The notes: generated from the letters alone by a model not told the origin. DNA of 64,000 nt from Symploca sp. SIO2C1 (GCA_010692635.1 JAAHGL010000005.1:1-64000), one strand, 5' to 3'; counted from the stretch's first letter, positions 42,435-51,831 are shown. A program made the numbers and translations.

Positions 42435-45200
42435 CTAATTTTCTAAATCTAAATTTGCTTCCCCAATCAACGTAAAAGCTGCCCAATCTTTAGGATCAGG
42501 ATATTGCTTCATCGTTGCTAGCATAGCACCGCGTAAGGCTTGAGCTTTATCGGGATTGGATGAGAGACTTTGATAAAACTGAGTCATTAGGGAGGCAGTG
42601 GGAGCATCTGGCACTTGCCATAAAGAAACTATCACGCTGGGTACACCAGCACTAATAAAGGAGCGAGATAACCCTACTACCCCATCTCCAGTAATTCTAC
42701 CTCTGCCAGTATCACAGGCACTCAAAACCACTAATTCAGCATTCAATTGCAAATCCAGGATTTCTTCAGCAGTGAGTAAGCCGTCATCCTTATTAGATGG
42801 GGTTAAGGCAATCGCACTTCCTAATCCCCTTATCTCATCTAGTAACCCGTGGGTTGCCAGGTGAATCATTCTCGCTTTACCCAACTGCTGCTTAATCGCA
42901 GTTTCAGTGGCTTGATTACCGATGAGGGGTTGGGTATTTAACAGAGGTGCAATGGCATTTGCTTCTCGTTCAGCGCCAGGAAGGGAGGATAACTGTTGTG
43001 GCTTCTCTCCTGGAGATAAGGACACACTAGGCATGGAAGGATTTCCTACTACGAGAGAATGGGAAATTCCATCCCCAATTCTGTTCCTTTGCTTATGGGT
43101 TAAATCAAGTACTTGAATTGAAGGTGCAGTGAGAATAGTGTGTTTTTCGATTAAATATTTACCTGAATTATCCTGGAGAGCAGAGAAAGGAACCAAGAAT
43201 AACTCACCTTGAGGGATAAAAATGACATGATTGTTAGGGTTCTGTGGTAATAATTCAGCAATCGGTTCAATCAACAGATTATGAAGTTGCTGTAGATTTT
43301 CAGTAGAGTTAGCTTCCTGTGGTAATTGATTTCCTGGACGTTCAGTAACTACAATTCCCCTAACACCAATTGAATTGCGGCTACGGAGAACCAATTTTTC
43401 TAGAGAAGTAGGTTGTTTTTGTCCTAAAGAACTGAATTTCACTTGGCGCAAGGCAACTTCGCCAGAGGGTTTGACTACCCAGATTAAGAGCGTTGATTCC
43501 TTGGTTTGCAGTCGATTTTGCTCTTTGAAGTTTTCCGAAATGATTGAATATTCAACGATTGTCGCATGGTGATCTTTGGCAATTTGTTTAATTTGCTCAA
43601 TGTTGGGTGGAGTAATGGCAGATTCTTCAGTTGCTCCAGAGGAGAAACCCTGAGATAATAGCTCAACAAAAGCACGAGCTCTCCCTCGCTCAGCAATTTC
43701 TAGAGCAGCTTCAGCTTGATTTTGAGCAATCAGAATTTTTTGTAGGTTGATATAAGGCGTATTTTGGGTTTCAAAAATTGATACTTTGTAGGCATCATTG
43801 TTACCTAGCCTGGTTCTTAGAGATTCCAAACGCTCGATACCTTTTCGTAGATTAGAACTAGCAGCTGATAAATTGCCAGAGGTGAACTGAATAACCGCCG
43901 TATTATTGAGCACTACCGCCTCTTCTTGGCGGCTATTGCTCAAGGATGCAGAGGCAAAGAAGCGCTGATATAACTCAAGTGCTTGGTTGAAATCTCCCTT
44001 TTGAAAATAGACAAGCCCTAGATTCCCCCGCACCTTATTCGCCATTTGGGACTCACGGATGTCATAAGCTACAGCTAAAGCTTGCTCATACAGTTCAATT
44101 GCTTGGTTATAATCTCCTAGGAAATAATAAGCACCGGCTAAGTTACCTAAAGCCTGGATTTCTCCTCGGGGGTTTTTAATTGTTCTGGAGATGGCTAAAT
44201 ATTGTTGCTGATATTCAATAGCTTGGTTATATTTTCCTAAACTATGGTAAATTATGCCTAGATTGGACAGTGCTTGCCCTTCTCCAAGGGGTTCTTTAAT
44301 TGCTCGTGAGATAGCTAATCGCTGTTGCTGATATTCAATAGCTTGGTCATATTCTCCTAAGGCATGATAAACAATACCCAAATCTCCTAAAGCCTTTCCT
44401 TCCCCTCGGCGATCTTTAAGTTCTTGGGCAAGTTCTAAGCGCTGTTGATGAGTTTCAATAGCTTTAGCATAAAGGTCTGCACCATAGTAAGCATTACCCA
44501 GATTTCCTAGAGCCATCCCCCCTAACTTTGGGTCGCCACCATTGTAATAATAAGCCTTATGCCAGGTATAGCTGAAATATTCCTGCAAATAGGTAAATGG
44601 TTCAATGTAATAATAACCTTTTTGTAGATATGCCAATCCTAAATTTCCCAGCAGGAGTACTTCCAAATCGCGATCGCTAATTTCTTTGGCAATTACTAAA
44701 CTCTGCTTGTAGTAGTCAATTGCCCTGTCAAAATAGCCACCGACGGCATGGTTAGCCAAACCCAAGTCAAACAAAGCTTTTGCCTCTGCTTTGCGGTCTC
44801 TATTTCTTCTGGCAAACTCTACTGCTAATTCATTAGTTGTCAACCAGTCGGGGGCAACTTCCTCTGCAAAGTAAGTGATACCTTGGGGACTGGTAAACAT
44901 ACCCTCCCACTCAAAATTCTGGATTGGCTCATAGATAGTTAGTAGCTGTGGCTCAGATTGCTCTACAAGTTTTGCTTGGCTGCTTGGCTCTTGTTCGTTT
45001 AACCAACTTTCAGCTGCTACTGGTGTTGGAGATAATGCTAAGACTTTGGTAAGTTTTAACCATGAATATTCACAAATGAGATCTGAAGGCTTAACATATT
45101 GCCGTCTACATCTACCGTTAAATTTTAAGTCTACATTACCAACAACAAGGATGGTTATGGTAATAATAATTGTGGTAATACTAATTTTTTTTAATTGCAT
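42435..45200 (-). CDS. TPR-CHAT protein (caspase-like peptidase)
   Basis: 921 residues. N-terminal hydrophobic segment (ISITTIIITITILVVGNV) gives a signal or anchor. About eight TPR units lie between ~140 and ~440 (for example ALGDLGIVYHALGEYDQAIEY, ALSNLGIIYHSLGKYNQAIEY). The C-terminal CHAT domain (about 620-915) has the catalytic His in MIHLATHGLLDE and Cys in LVVLSACDTGRG. CHAT domains are caspase-like Cys peptidases; targets of secreted cyanobacterial versions are unknown. It stands alone, convergent with the PatA-like gene. Confidence 0.92.
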   Translation of the reverse strand: MQLKKISITTIIITITILVVGNVDLKFNGRCRRQYVKPSDLICEYSWLKLTKVLALSPTPVAAESWLNEQEPSSQAKLVEQSEPQLLTIYEPIQNFEWEGMFTSPQGITYFAEEVAPDWLTTNELAVEFARRNRDRKAEAKALFDLGLANHAVGGYFDRAIDYYKQSLVIAKEISDRDLEVLLLGNLGLAYLQKGYYYIEPFTYLQEYFSYTWHKAYYYNGGDPKLGGMALGNLGNAYYGADLYAKAIETHQQRLELAQELKDRRGEGKALGDLGIVYHALGEYDQAIEYQQQRLAISRAIKEPLGEGQALSNLGIIYHSLGKYNQAIEYQQQYLAISRTIKNPRGEIQALGNLAGAYYFLGDYNQAIELYEQALAVAYDIRESQMANKVRGNLGLVYFQKGDFNQALELYQRFFASASLSNSRQEEAVVLNNTAVIQFTSGNLSAASSNLRKGIERLESLRTRLGNNDAYKVSIFETQNTPYINLQKILIAQNQAEAALEIAERGRARAFVELLSQGFSSGATEESAITPPNIEQIKQIAKDHHATIVEYSIISENFKEQNRLQTKESTLLIWVVKPSGEVALRQVKFSSLGQKQPTSLEKLVLRSRNSIGVRGIVVTERPGNQLPQEANSTENLQQLHNLLIEPIAELLPQNPNNHVIFIPQGELFLVPFSALQDNSGKYLIEKHTILTAPSIQVLDLTHKQRNRIGDGISHSLVVGNPSMPSVSLSPGEKPQQLSSLPGAEREANAIAPLLNTQPLIGNQATETAIKQQLGKARMIHLATHGLLDEIRGLGSAIALTPSNKDDGLLTAEEILDLQLNAELVVLSACDTGRGRITGDGVVGLSRSFISAGVPSVIVSLWQVPDAPTASLMTQFYQSLSSNPDKAQALRGAMLATMKQYPDPKDWAAFTLIGEANLDLEN

Positions 45201-45771
45201 AAATTTATTTAATACAGCAGTAGAAAGAAATAGTCCTTAAATCTTAGCAATATGTTCCATAACCTCTGTAATACCAAATCTGGTACGAGCTTTTTTGAGT
45301 AATGAGCATTAGAAGGCAGGAGGAACAAGAGTTTTCCTACCTAAAAAGAAGTCAGAAACTCGTTATATCAAGCGATTCAGCCCCAGATGTATGATGCTTG
45401 AGTGTCTGAAGAGCTCCTGAGGAGCGCTTCGCGCCCCCAATTGAATGGGAGAAACAATTCTCTTCCATTAGCAATTAGCCATTAGCAATTAGCAATTAGC
45501 CATTAGCCATTAGCAATTAGCAATTAGCAATTAGCCATTAGCCATTAGCAATTAGCCATTAGCCATTAGCAATTAGCCATTAGCAATTAGCCATTAGCAA
45601 TTAGCAATTAGCCATTAGCAATTAGCCATTAGCCATTAGCAATTAGCCATTAGCAATTAGCCATTAGCAATTAGCCATTAGCAATTAGCCATTAGCAATT
45701 AGCCATTAGCCATCCCCAACTGCATAACTTCAGATTGGAGCCACTATTTATTTATTAGTAGTATTTCTACC
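45201..45771. other. Repeat-filled intergenic region
   Basis: 571 bp without a gene. It holds dispersed repeat 4 (partial, 45424-45468) and a very long ATTAGC(A/C)-type heptamer tract (45467-45714). Confidence 0.6.
45467..45714. repeat. Long CATTAGC/AATTAGC heptamer tract
   Basis: About 35 tandem heptamers mixing CATTAGC and AATTAGC units, the longest uninterrupted tract in the window. It ends ~55 bp before the next gene. Confidence 0.95.
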
Positions 45772-46992
45772 GTGAGTATGGCAGCAACACAGAGCAGCAG
45801 AGACATGGCAATGGTTGAGCTACGTAAATACTGGACAATTGTCAGGCTTAACCCGGGTCGAGGAAAGTATGAATCCGAAGTTGCAGCAGCTAAGGAATTT
45901 CTGTTCTCAGGCAAACTAAGTTCATGGGAGCAAGCAAATAAGAAAGCAATTCAACATCAGTTGTGGACTTTGTGCCGCTCTACCGAACCTTCAATTCGCT
46001 CCCATGCTGCTCTTAACCTGCGATGCTACATTTCCTATGCGGCTAAGCAAAGTGTCGATCGCTTAGTTGAAAAATACATTTGTACTAGTGAGAAAAACAT
46101 CATAGCTAACGATTTATATTCCTGTGTTCTAGATGATGAGGGTAAATTGCTGCAATTTGTCCTTGAAGATGATGATAAGCGCCTCAAATTTGCTTTGGAT
46201 GAGAGACAAAGACTGCTAGTTATCAATGGTAAGGGTTTACAAGCCGTTAGCCAACCTTTTAGTTTTAAGGTTTTAGCTACTTTTGAACCCAATCACTCCC
46301 AGGGGAGGAATTTAGCTAATTGGACTAGTCTTCTGGTAAAGCAAGAACCGGAGGTTAAACTCATTCTCCGGGAATATGGCTTTCATCCTGACTCCCTCTG
46401 GCGATTTCTCAGTAAAGTTAAGCCTGAGCAACTGCAATATTTAGAGCAACAGTTTTCTGATTTGTCTGCAAATAAGATTGCCTATCATGTTCAGCTACTA
46501 ACTGCTTTACGCCAGGTTAATCAGCGGCATAGGCGTGAGCAACTCAAAAGTAAATCTCAGGATCAACGAGAAAAAAAACATGACCACTTATTTAAGATGA
46601 TGCTCGATGAATTACCAAAACAATCAATTGCCATTGCTTCTACCAAAGCCTTAAAGGATGAGCTGCAAAAAATCAGAAATTTTCTCTGTAAGCAACCAAG
46701 GGAAATATGTTTGTCAGAATCTTTGGAGCAAAAGATTAGTGGTAATTTTAAGATTCACTTTGATAAACCTGAATTCAATGATTTAGAGGAATTGGAAAAG
46801 CGGGAAATTGCAGAATTTCACTATCGTATACAACAACAATTTCAGCCGTACTATCACCAAAAGCATCTTCAATGTTTAGACTGCTCTTTAAAATCAACCA
46901 TCCTCAATCGCCTCACTTACTTACAAAACAGTCGTAGCCGCAAGCTTGTCAATCAATCTTCTCAATATTCAACTCCCATATATGGCGCTTGA
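45772..46992 (+). CDS. Uncharacterised protein
   Basis: 406 residues; not recognised. GTG 45772 or ATG 45778 both fit and neither has a Shine-Dalgarno. The N-terminal ~100 residues are helical and basic (VELRKYWTIVRLNPGRG, LWTLCRSTEPSIRSHAALNL), followed by an acidic/basic middle (LQFVLEDDDKRLKFALDERQ) and a long helical C-terminal part. CLDCS near the end is not enough for a zinc site. The last codons (STPIYGA and stop) come from a MITE family 2 copy that begins at 46969, so the original C-terminus may have been replaced. Confidence 0.7.
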   Translation: MSMAATQSSRDMAMVELRKYWTIVRLNPGRGKYESEVAAAKEFLFSGKLSSWEQANKKAIQHQLWTLCRSTEPSIRSHAALNLRCYISYAAKQSVDRLVEKYICTSEKNIIANDLYSCVLDDEGKLLQFVLEDDDKRLKFALDERQRLLVINGKGLQAVSQPFSFKVLATFEPNHSQGRNLANWTSLLVKQEPEVKLILREYGFHPDSLWRFLSKVKPEQLQYLEQQFSDLSANKIAYHVQLLTALRQVNQRHRREQLKSKSQDQREKKHDHLFKMMLDELPKQSIAIASTKALKDELQKIRNFLCKQPREICLSESLEQKISGNFKIHFDKPEFNDLEELEKREIAEFHYRIQQQFQPYYHQKHLQCLDCSLKSTILNRLTYLQNSRSRKLVNQSSQYSTPIYGA

Positions 46993-47136
46993 AGGCTCAA
47001 AAAACACTATATATGGAAATACTCAAGAGGTTAGAAAAATTGTATTCTTCTTCCTCAGCTTCCTCAGCTCCCCCAGCTCCCTCAGCTTCCCCAGCTCCCT
47101 TGACAACGACATCTTTACCTTAACTTGTCACCAATG
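46969..47136 (-). mobile_element. MITE family 2, truncated copy X
   Basis: Reverse-complement match to the element at 51874-52054: CAACTCCCATATATGG, GGCTCAAAAAACACTATATA, ACTCAAGAGGTT, a CTTCCTCAGCTCCCC minisatellite, TTGACAACGACA, and the terminal ACTTGTCACCAATG at 47123-47136. The other terminus is absent at the gene side, so this copy is truncated. Confidence 0.8.
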
Positions 47137-47685
47137 GCTAATAGCTAATCTCTGAATAAACACCGACTCTCCGAGTCAGGCAACAGGGAAGAGAATTGTT
47201 TCTCCCATTCAATTTGGGGCGCAGGGTGCTCCTGGCAAGATCTCCACAATTAGAGGATTTTGGAGTGATATGGTGTGGTGGAACAGCGGCGTGAAGAGTA
47301 GTAACTGAGAGAAGCTGACTTTGTGACCCATGATACATTTGTTCAACTATTCCCTCGGTAAGCTAACTGAACTGAGCGCTCGTGGAAGCTCTACCAACTG
47401 TTAGCTCAATTTGAGCGTCCACAGACTCATAAATGTTACAATATTTAACGTAAATGAGCATATAATAAAGTTTTATGAAGAAATTAGTGAAGCTGACATT
47501 AGCACATCTTACCTCAAACCTGGTATAACTCTAAAGCTTATACCAGCCTCTCTAACCATATTCTTACGATTGACAAACATAAAATTTGCTTCAGACAACA
47601 GGAATTAGCACTACCCTGCTGCGCTAAACCGGGCAGAATAACCAAGATGTTTGCTTTAGAACCCATTTATCTCTAATCGAGCGCT
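46993..47685. other. Intergenic region upstream of sigma factor
   Basis: 693 bp. It contains the MITE 2 copy (to 47136) and an inverted copy of dispersed repeat 4 (about 47146-47228). The 47230-47685 part is AT-rich with no convincing gene and should hold the sigma factor promoter. Confidence 0.45.
47146..47228 (-). repeat. Dispersed repeat family 4, inverted copy
   Basis: Reverse complement of 24384-24462, sharing CTCTGAATAAACAC, CCGAGTCAGG and GAATTGTTTCTCCCATTCAA. Confidence 0.7.
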
Positions 47686-48645
47686 ATGAAAACTGCTCAG
47701 ACTTCAACAGATCTAGTCCGTACTTACCTGCGAGAAATTGGTCGCGTGCCCTTGCTCACTCATGAACAAGAAATACTTTATGGAAAACAGGTACAACGAC
47801 TAATTGACTTAAGGGGAACGAAAGAGTCTCTAGAAGAAAAGCTAGAGCGTGAGCCAACCATCTCAGAATGGGCGCAAGCGGCTAATATCTCTGAAGCCCA
47901 ATTGGAATCAGCCATTGCCGGTGGTGAAGCGGCAAAACGCAAGATGGTGGAAGCTAATTTGCGACTAGTAGTTTCGGTAGCCAAGAAATACATCAAGCGT
48001 AATGTAGACTTATTGGACTTGATTCAAGAAGGCACAATTGGTATGCAGCGAGGGGTAGAAAAATTTGACCCCTCTAAAGGATATCGTTTTTCTACTTATG
48101 CTTACTGGTGGATTCGGCAAGCCATTACCCGTGCCATTGCAGAAAAAGGGCGTACAATTCGTCTTCCCATCCATATTACTGAGAAACTCAACAAGATTAA
48201 AAAGGTTCAACGCCAACTCTCACAAAAGCTGGGTAGATCAGCCAGTATCTTAGAATTAGCTCAAGAGTTGGAATTGTCAGAAAAGCAAGTACGGGAGTAC
48301 TTGGAACGATCGCGTCAACCTTTGTCTTTGGATCTACGTGTAGGAGATAATCAGGATACAGAATTAGTAGAGTTGCTCGAAGATGATGGTCCGACTCCTG
48401 AAGATTTTGTCACTTACTCAGCGCTGCAAATTGATTTACATAAGCTGATGGCTGATTTAACACCTCAGCAACAGCAGGTATTAGCACTACGTTTTGGCTT
48501 AGAAAGTGGGCGCCCTATGACCTTAGCAAAAATTGGTGATTGCCTTAGTATCAGTCGTGAAAGAGTACGACAAATCGAACGGGAAGCACTTTCTAAACTC
48601 CGCAAGCGCAAAGCTGACATTCGTGAGTATATAGCGGCTAGTTAA
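47686..48645 (+). CDS. Group 2 RpoD-like sigma-70 factor
   Basis: 319 residues. It starts at region 1.2 ([21 protein letters not shown]) with no region 1.1, and has region 2 ([49 protein letters not shown] for -10 binding), region 3 ([16 protein letters not shown]) and region 4 ([23 protein letters not shown] for -35 recognition). Length and the start motif fit the cyanobacterial group 2 factors (SigB/C/D/E); I cannot name which. It directs RNA polymerase in stress or light responses. Confidence 0.95.
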   Translation: MKTAQTSTDLVRTYLREIGRVPLLTHEQEILYGKQVQRLIDLRGTKESLEEKLEREPTISEWAQAANISEAQLESAIAGGEAAKRKMVEANLRLVVSVAKKYIKRNVDLLDLIQEGTIGMQRGVEKFDPSKGYRFSTYAYWWIRQAITRAIAEKGRTIRLPIHITEKLNKIKKVQRQLSQKLGRSASILELAQELELSEKQVREYLERSRQPLSLDLRVGDNQDTELVELLEDDGPTPEDFVTYSALQIDLHKLMADLTPQQQQVLALRFGLESGRPMTLAKIGDCLSISRERVRQIEREALSKLRKRKADIREYIAAS

Positions 48646-48898
48646 CTCATTCCTCCCCTAAGGGGGATGAGAAGTTTCTCTTATTTATTATTTGTTGTTT
48701 GTGAAGGCTTTTACCTGAGTAGCTTGCCCCAAGGGCTGGTGAGAGAACCCGATATCAATAGTTCGGTTCTACCCACTGTATCATTCGTACTAGCTTGTTA
48801 ACTTAGTTTATAGAGACTTCGAGAATAGAGAGAAACAAAACCAGCAGCTCCCTCCTTCGGTGGGAAGATGTGAGAGAGTTGTTACTAGGAGGAAAAAG
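48646..48898. other. Short intergenic region before the DUF760 gene
   Basis: Holds a small CCCCTAAGGGG hairpin near 48655 after the sigma factor stop, and the AGGAGG (48887-48892) that sets the GTG start of the next gene. Nothing else seen. Confidence 0.4.
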
Positions 48899-49243
48899 GT
48901 GAACCATACATCCAACGACACCCATGAGTTTTTTGAGGGCGATTCTGACACCAATGTCCTTTGGCAGTATGTGCAATCTATGAGTCCAGAAGCTATTGCC
49001 CATATGTCTAAACCAACCTCTTCTGAAGTATTTCAGGTGATGGAGCGCAATATCATGGGAATGCTGGGAAACCTACCTTCAGAAAACTTTGACGTGAGTG
49101 TTAGTACAACCCGTGAAAATTTGGGACGTCTGTTAGCTTCGGCGATGGTTAGTGGCTATTTCCTGCGCAATGCTGAACAACGCATGACTTTTGAAAAGTC
49201 TCTACAAATAGCTGAATCTCAATCTTCTTCTGAAGCCGACTAA
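48899..49243 (+). CDS. DUF760 family protein
   Basis: 114 residues from GTG 48899, chosen because AGGAGG (48887-48892) is 6 nt upstream; an earlier in-frame start at 48860 has no ribosome site. Conserved features of DUF760: LWQYVQSMSPEAIAHMSKP, EVFQVMERNIMGMLGNLP, TTRENLGRLLASAMVSGYFL. The family is restricted to cyanobacteria and plastids and function is largely unknown. A soluble helical protein. The next gene, moaE, follows after 51 bp, but a dispersed repeat lies in the gap. Confidence 0.88.
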   Translation: MNHTSNDTHEFFEGDSDTNVLWQYVQSMSPEAIAHMSKPTSSEVFQVMERNIMGMLGNLPSENFDVSVSTTRENLGRLLASAMVSGYFLRNAEQRMTFEKSLQIAESQSSSEAD

Positions 49244-49294
49244 TAGGGGAAACGCTATCCTTAATTCTTAATTCCGCGCAGCGGTACTAGCAGC

Positions 49295-49762
49295 TTGATT
49301 ACTCAACAGCATCCTCAAGACAGTTTTGCCATTACTTTTGCACCATTATCTTTGACAGAAATCTATGCTTTAGCTGATGATCCAGCCAATGGAGCGGTAG
49401 TAGTCATGAGTGGTACTGTACGCAATCAAACCGATGGTAAGCCAGTAGTTGCACTGGAATATCAAGCTTATGAACCAATGGCAATACAAGTATTTGCTTC
49501 AATTGCTGCTGATATTCGTCAAAAATGGCCAGATGTGAATCGAGTAGTAATTCATCATCGCATAGGTCGCTTACAAATTGGCGAAATTAGTGTACTAGTA
49601 GCTGTTGGCTATCCCCATCGTTCGGAAGCATTTGCGGCTTGCCAGTATGCAATTGATACTCTCAAACATAATGCCCCGATCTGGAAAAAAGAACATTGGG
49701 CAGATGGTTCTAGTAGTTGGGTAAGTATTGGTGCTTGTGAGGAAGTAACAAGTAAAAAGTAA
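49295..49762 (+). CDS. moaE: Molybdopterin synthase catalytic subunit MoaE
   Basis: 155 residues. It converts cyclic pyranopterin monophosphate to molybdopterin together with MoaD. Family motifs: GAVVVMSGTVRNQTDGKPV, LEYQAYEPMA, IHHRIGRLQIGEISVLVAV, HRSEAFAACQYAIDTLKHNAPIWKKE (catalytic Lys). The start is TTG 49295; no better in-frame start precedes the domain. The region just upstream (AATTCCGCGCAGCGGTACTAG) is a dispersed repeat also found inverted at 62209-62231, so the native ribosome site may have been displaced. Confidence 0.93.
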   Translation: MITQQHPQDSFAITFAPLSLTEIYALADDPANGAVVVMSGTVRNQTDGKPVVALEYQAYEPMAIQVFASIAADIRQKWPDVNRVVIHHRIGRLQIGEISVLVAVGYPHRSEAFAACQYAIDTLKHNAPIWKKEHWADGSSSWVSIGACEEVTSKK

Positions 49763-49788
49763 CGAGTAACGAGTAACAAGTAACAAGT
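49744..49788. repeat. AAGTAAC heptamer tract at the moaE 3' end
   Basis: About six AAGTAAC/GAGTAAC heptamers overlapping the last codons and stop of moaE (…EVTSKK), so the C-terminus is partly repeat-encoded. Confidence 0.7.
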
Positions 49789-49846
49789 TTTGAGTTAATC
49801 CTGCTTTTTGGTAGGATTAGTCATCGAGTTGTTAAGAGCTTAACAA

Positions 49847-50551
49847 ATGACTAGCATCTATCAAAAAGCAACAGTTGGTGCTACTGGGTTAACTCTAAGT
49901 CTGTTTGCTTTCCTTGGTAACCATCAGCAAGTACAGGCAACCACTATCTTTGATGTTGCAGGAGATCAGGACTGCTTCGGAACAAGTATAAGTCCATGCG
50001 ATTTTATTAGATCTAATCAAATAATTCAGGAACCTGATGATGGTGATTTCGATTTTTTCAGAACTGGTTCCTTCAACTGGACACACAATTATACATTACC
50101 TGTGGGAAGCAACATTACTGGTGCAAGGCTGACAATTGTTACTTTAGATGTAGAGGATAATGGAGCTGGAGATGGTCAGGGTGGTGAACCGTTTGATGAT
50201 CGCCTCTTTCTAGATGGACTTGAAGTCTTAGAAGCTTTTGATAATACTTTTACACCGGATCTAGATAGAAGAACACCAAAACCTGTTAACAGTACAGTTT
50301 TCAATTTAGATGCAAGTTTCTTCTCTGTCCTTAGAGATGGCAATATTGATGTGCAAGTAGTTTCTGACGCGGGTGTCAAATCTGATTTTATTGCCATAGA
50401 TTTTGCAACACTTGAATTAACTGTCAGTGAAACTTCATCTGTACCAGAGCCAGTCTCTGTAATGAGTATCTTAGCTTTTGGCACATTTGGTGTTGGTTCT
50501 CTTCTGAAAGGAAGGTTGAGTGGAGCACAAGAGCAACCCAATAGTAAATAA
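49847..50551 (+). CDS. PEP-CTERM sorted exported protein
   Basis: 234 residues. Signal peptide (GATGLTLSLFAFLGNHQQVQA), a beta-rich extracytoplasmic domain (FNWTHNYTLPVGSNITGARL, DRLFLDGLEVLEAFDN), and a C-terminal PEP-CTERM tag: VPEP, a hydrophobic stretch (VSVMSILAFGTFGVGSLL) and basic KGRLSG. Such tags direct processing by exosortase and are often linked with exopolysaccharide-producing species. Cargo function unknown. Confidence 0.9.
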   Translation: MTSIYQKATVGATGLTLSLFAFLGNHQQVQATTIFDVAGDQDCFGTSISPCDFIRSNQIIQEPDDGDFDFFRTGSFNWTHNYTLPVGSNITGARLTIVTLDVEDNGAGDGQGGEPFDDRLFLDGLEVLEAFDNTFTPDLDRRTPKPVNSTVFNLDASFFSVLRDGNIDVQVVSDAGVKSDFIAIDFATLELTVSETSSVPEPVSVMSILAFGTFGVGSLLKGRLSGAQEQPNSK

Positions 50552-50627
50552 ACCATAACAGCCCACAATACTTGTAGATGTTGGGTTTTTTGTCAACCCA
50601 ACCTACTGCCGCGACACACCTAAAACT

Positions 50628-50816
50628 GTAGGTTGGGTGTAACGAAGTGAAACCCAACGCAGTATATTCCGGTGGGGTGAGCGAAAAAAGGAGTGGGAAA
50701 ACAAGACAGCAGACGCGGAGACGCGGAGACACGGAGACGCGGAGAATGGAAATCCCACACAAAATTTCGTTCACCCATTCCGGTGTTGGGTTACGCTATC
50801 GCTCCACCCAACCTAC
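50628..50816. repeat. GTAGGTTGGGT palindromic repeat, copy 2, interrupted
   Basis: Left half GTAGGTTGGGTGTAACGAAG... (50628-50674) and right half ...GCTCCACCCAACCTAC (50786-50816) are separated by MITE family 1 copy 3 with its 9-bp target duplication, a clear nested insertion. A further AACCCAACCTAC arm lies at 50596-50608. Confidence 0.85.
50675..50776 (+). mobile_element. MITE family 1, copy 3 (9-bp TSD, nested)
   Basis: A 102-bp element with ends GGGTGAGCGAAA and TTTCGTTCACCC, flanked by the perfect 9-bp direct repeat ATTCCGGTG (50666-50674, 50777-50785). Its interior is a GGAGACGC-type minisatellite instead of the G-rich types in copies 1, 2 and 4. Confidence 0.92.
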
Positions 50817-50984
50817 ATTTATTGCACTATTTTAAGCTTGACACGGCAGTAGGAATAGTACTATTCATCACCTGCAACCTGGTTTTGTTTATATCCCATT
50901 TACTCCAAAGAACTCTGAGGGCAAAATACAGTAAGCTGTGGTCAAATACATCTATGGCATTTGTCATTAAAGAGCTGAATTTTC

Positions 50985-51797
50985 GTGTCTCAAATCAAAA
51001 CAAAACTAACTGGTGTGCCCCGCACCTTACTGTTACCCCTCAGAGGAAGAGCTGAGGCACAAGCTCATCCTGATCCCCTCTTCCAAGATCCCTTGTCTGT
51101 TGAGTGGTTAAAACTCGTTGGTTGGGATCAAGAACTAGAGGCATCTGATCTTAAGTTTGGTGAAGCTTTTACTATTGCCATGGCTATCCGAACTATCTAC
51201 CATGATCAAATCGCATCTCGTCATATTGCTAACTCTTCTCATCCGGTTGTTGTGGAATTGGGGGCTGGATTATCTAGTCGTTTTCACCGCGTAGGACAAA
51301 ATGCTTATCGTTGGTTCGATTTGGATTTGCCTGTGGTAACTGAATTACGCCGTAAGTTAGATACACCAACACAACAGCACCAGTTTATTAGTGCTTCAGT
51401 CATGGATTTTAACTGGATGGATACGGTGAGTGAGGTAGCACCAGAAAATATTTTATTTATTGCAGAAGGTTTGCTCATGTACTTTGATGTACATGAGGTG
51501 CAGCAACTCATCGATGTGATGCACTCTCGTTTCCCAGGGGCAACCTTAGATCTGGAAGTATTAGGCAATTATGCCAAGCTCTATAGTAAAACCCTCACTC
51601 AAATTGGAGCACCCCTTAAGTGGTTGGTTAAGAATGAAGCAGACTTAGTAGCGATGGGATTGCAGGTAGTCAATGTTTGTCCTCTTTTTCAACTGTATCC
51701 TGAGTGTTGGCCTTGGCAATGGCAATTAATTTTGAGATTCCTTAACCAATTCCCCTATTTTCGTAATGGTTATCTGATGGTCGAGACTAAGTTATAA
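50985..51797 (+). CDS. LCMT-like SAM-dependent O-methyltransferase
   Basis: 270 residues, leucine carboxyl methyltransferase-like class I methyltransferase. SAM-binding motif I is VVELGAGLSSRF (about 82-93); YRWFDLDLP follows, then ISASVMDFNWMD and ILFIAEGLLMYFD, all typical of the PPM1/LCMT/TcmP group. The usual targets are carboxylates of small molecules or polyketides; the substrate here is unknown. GTG 50985 is the likely start (MSQIKTKLTGVPRTLL, where the family begins). Stand-alone gene between repeats. Confidence 0.88.
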   Translation: MSQIKTKLTGVPRTLLLPLRGRAEAQAHPDPLFQDPLSVEWLKLVGWDQELEASDLKFGEAFTIAMAIRTIYHDQIASRHIANSSHPVVVELGAGLSSRFHRVGQNAYRWFDLDLPVVTELRRKLDTPTQQHQFISASVMDFNWMDTVSEVAPENILFIAEGLLMYFDVHEVQQLIDVMHSRFPGATLDLEVLGNYAKLYSKTLTQIGAPLKWLVKNEADLVAMGLQVVNVCPLFQLYPECWPWQWQLILRFLNQFPYFRNGYLMVETKL

Positions 51798-51831
51798 CAT
51801 GGTAAAAATGGGATGATCCCGTAAAAATAAG

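Noticed and set aside
45467-45714. Possible CRISPR array
   Set aside because: It is a continuous heptamer array with no spacers; repeat unit is 7 bp.
47411-47608. A 65-codon open frame upstream of the sigma factor
   Set aside because: No ribosome site, no recognisable motif, and AT-rich promoter-like context.
50576-50605. Intrinsic terminator after the PEP-CTERM gene
   Set aside because: GTTGGGTT/AACCCAAC can pair, but there is no U-tract and the sequence belongs to the GTAGGTTGGGT repeat family.
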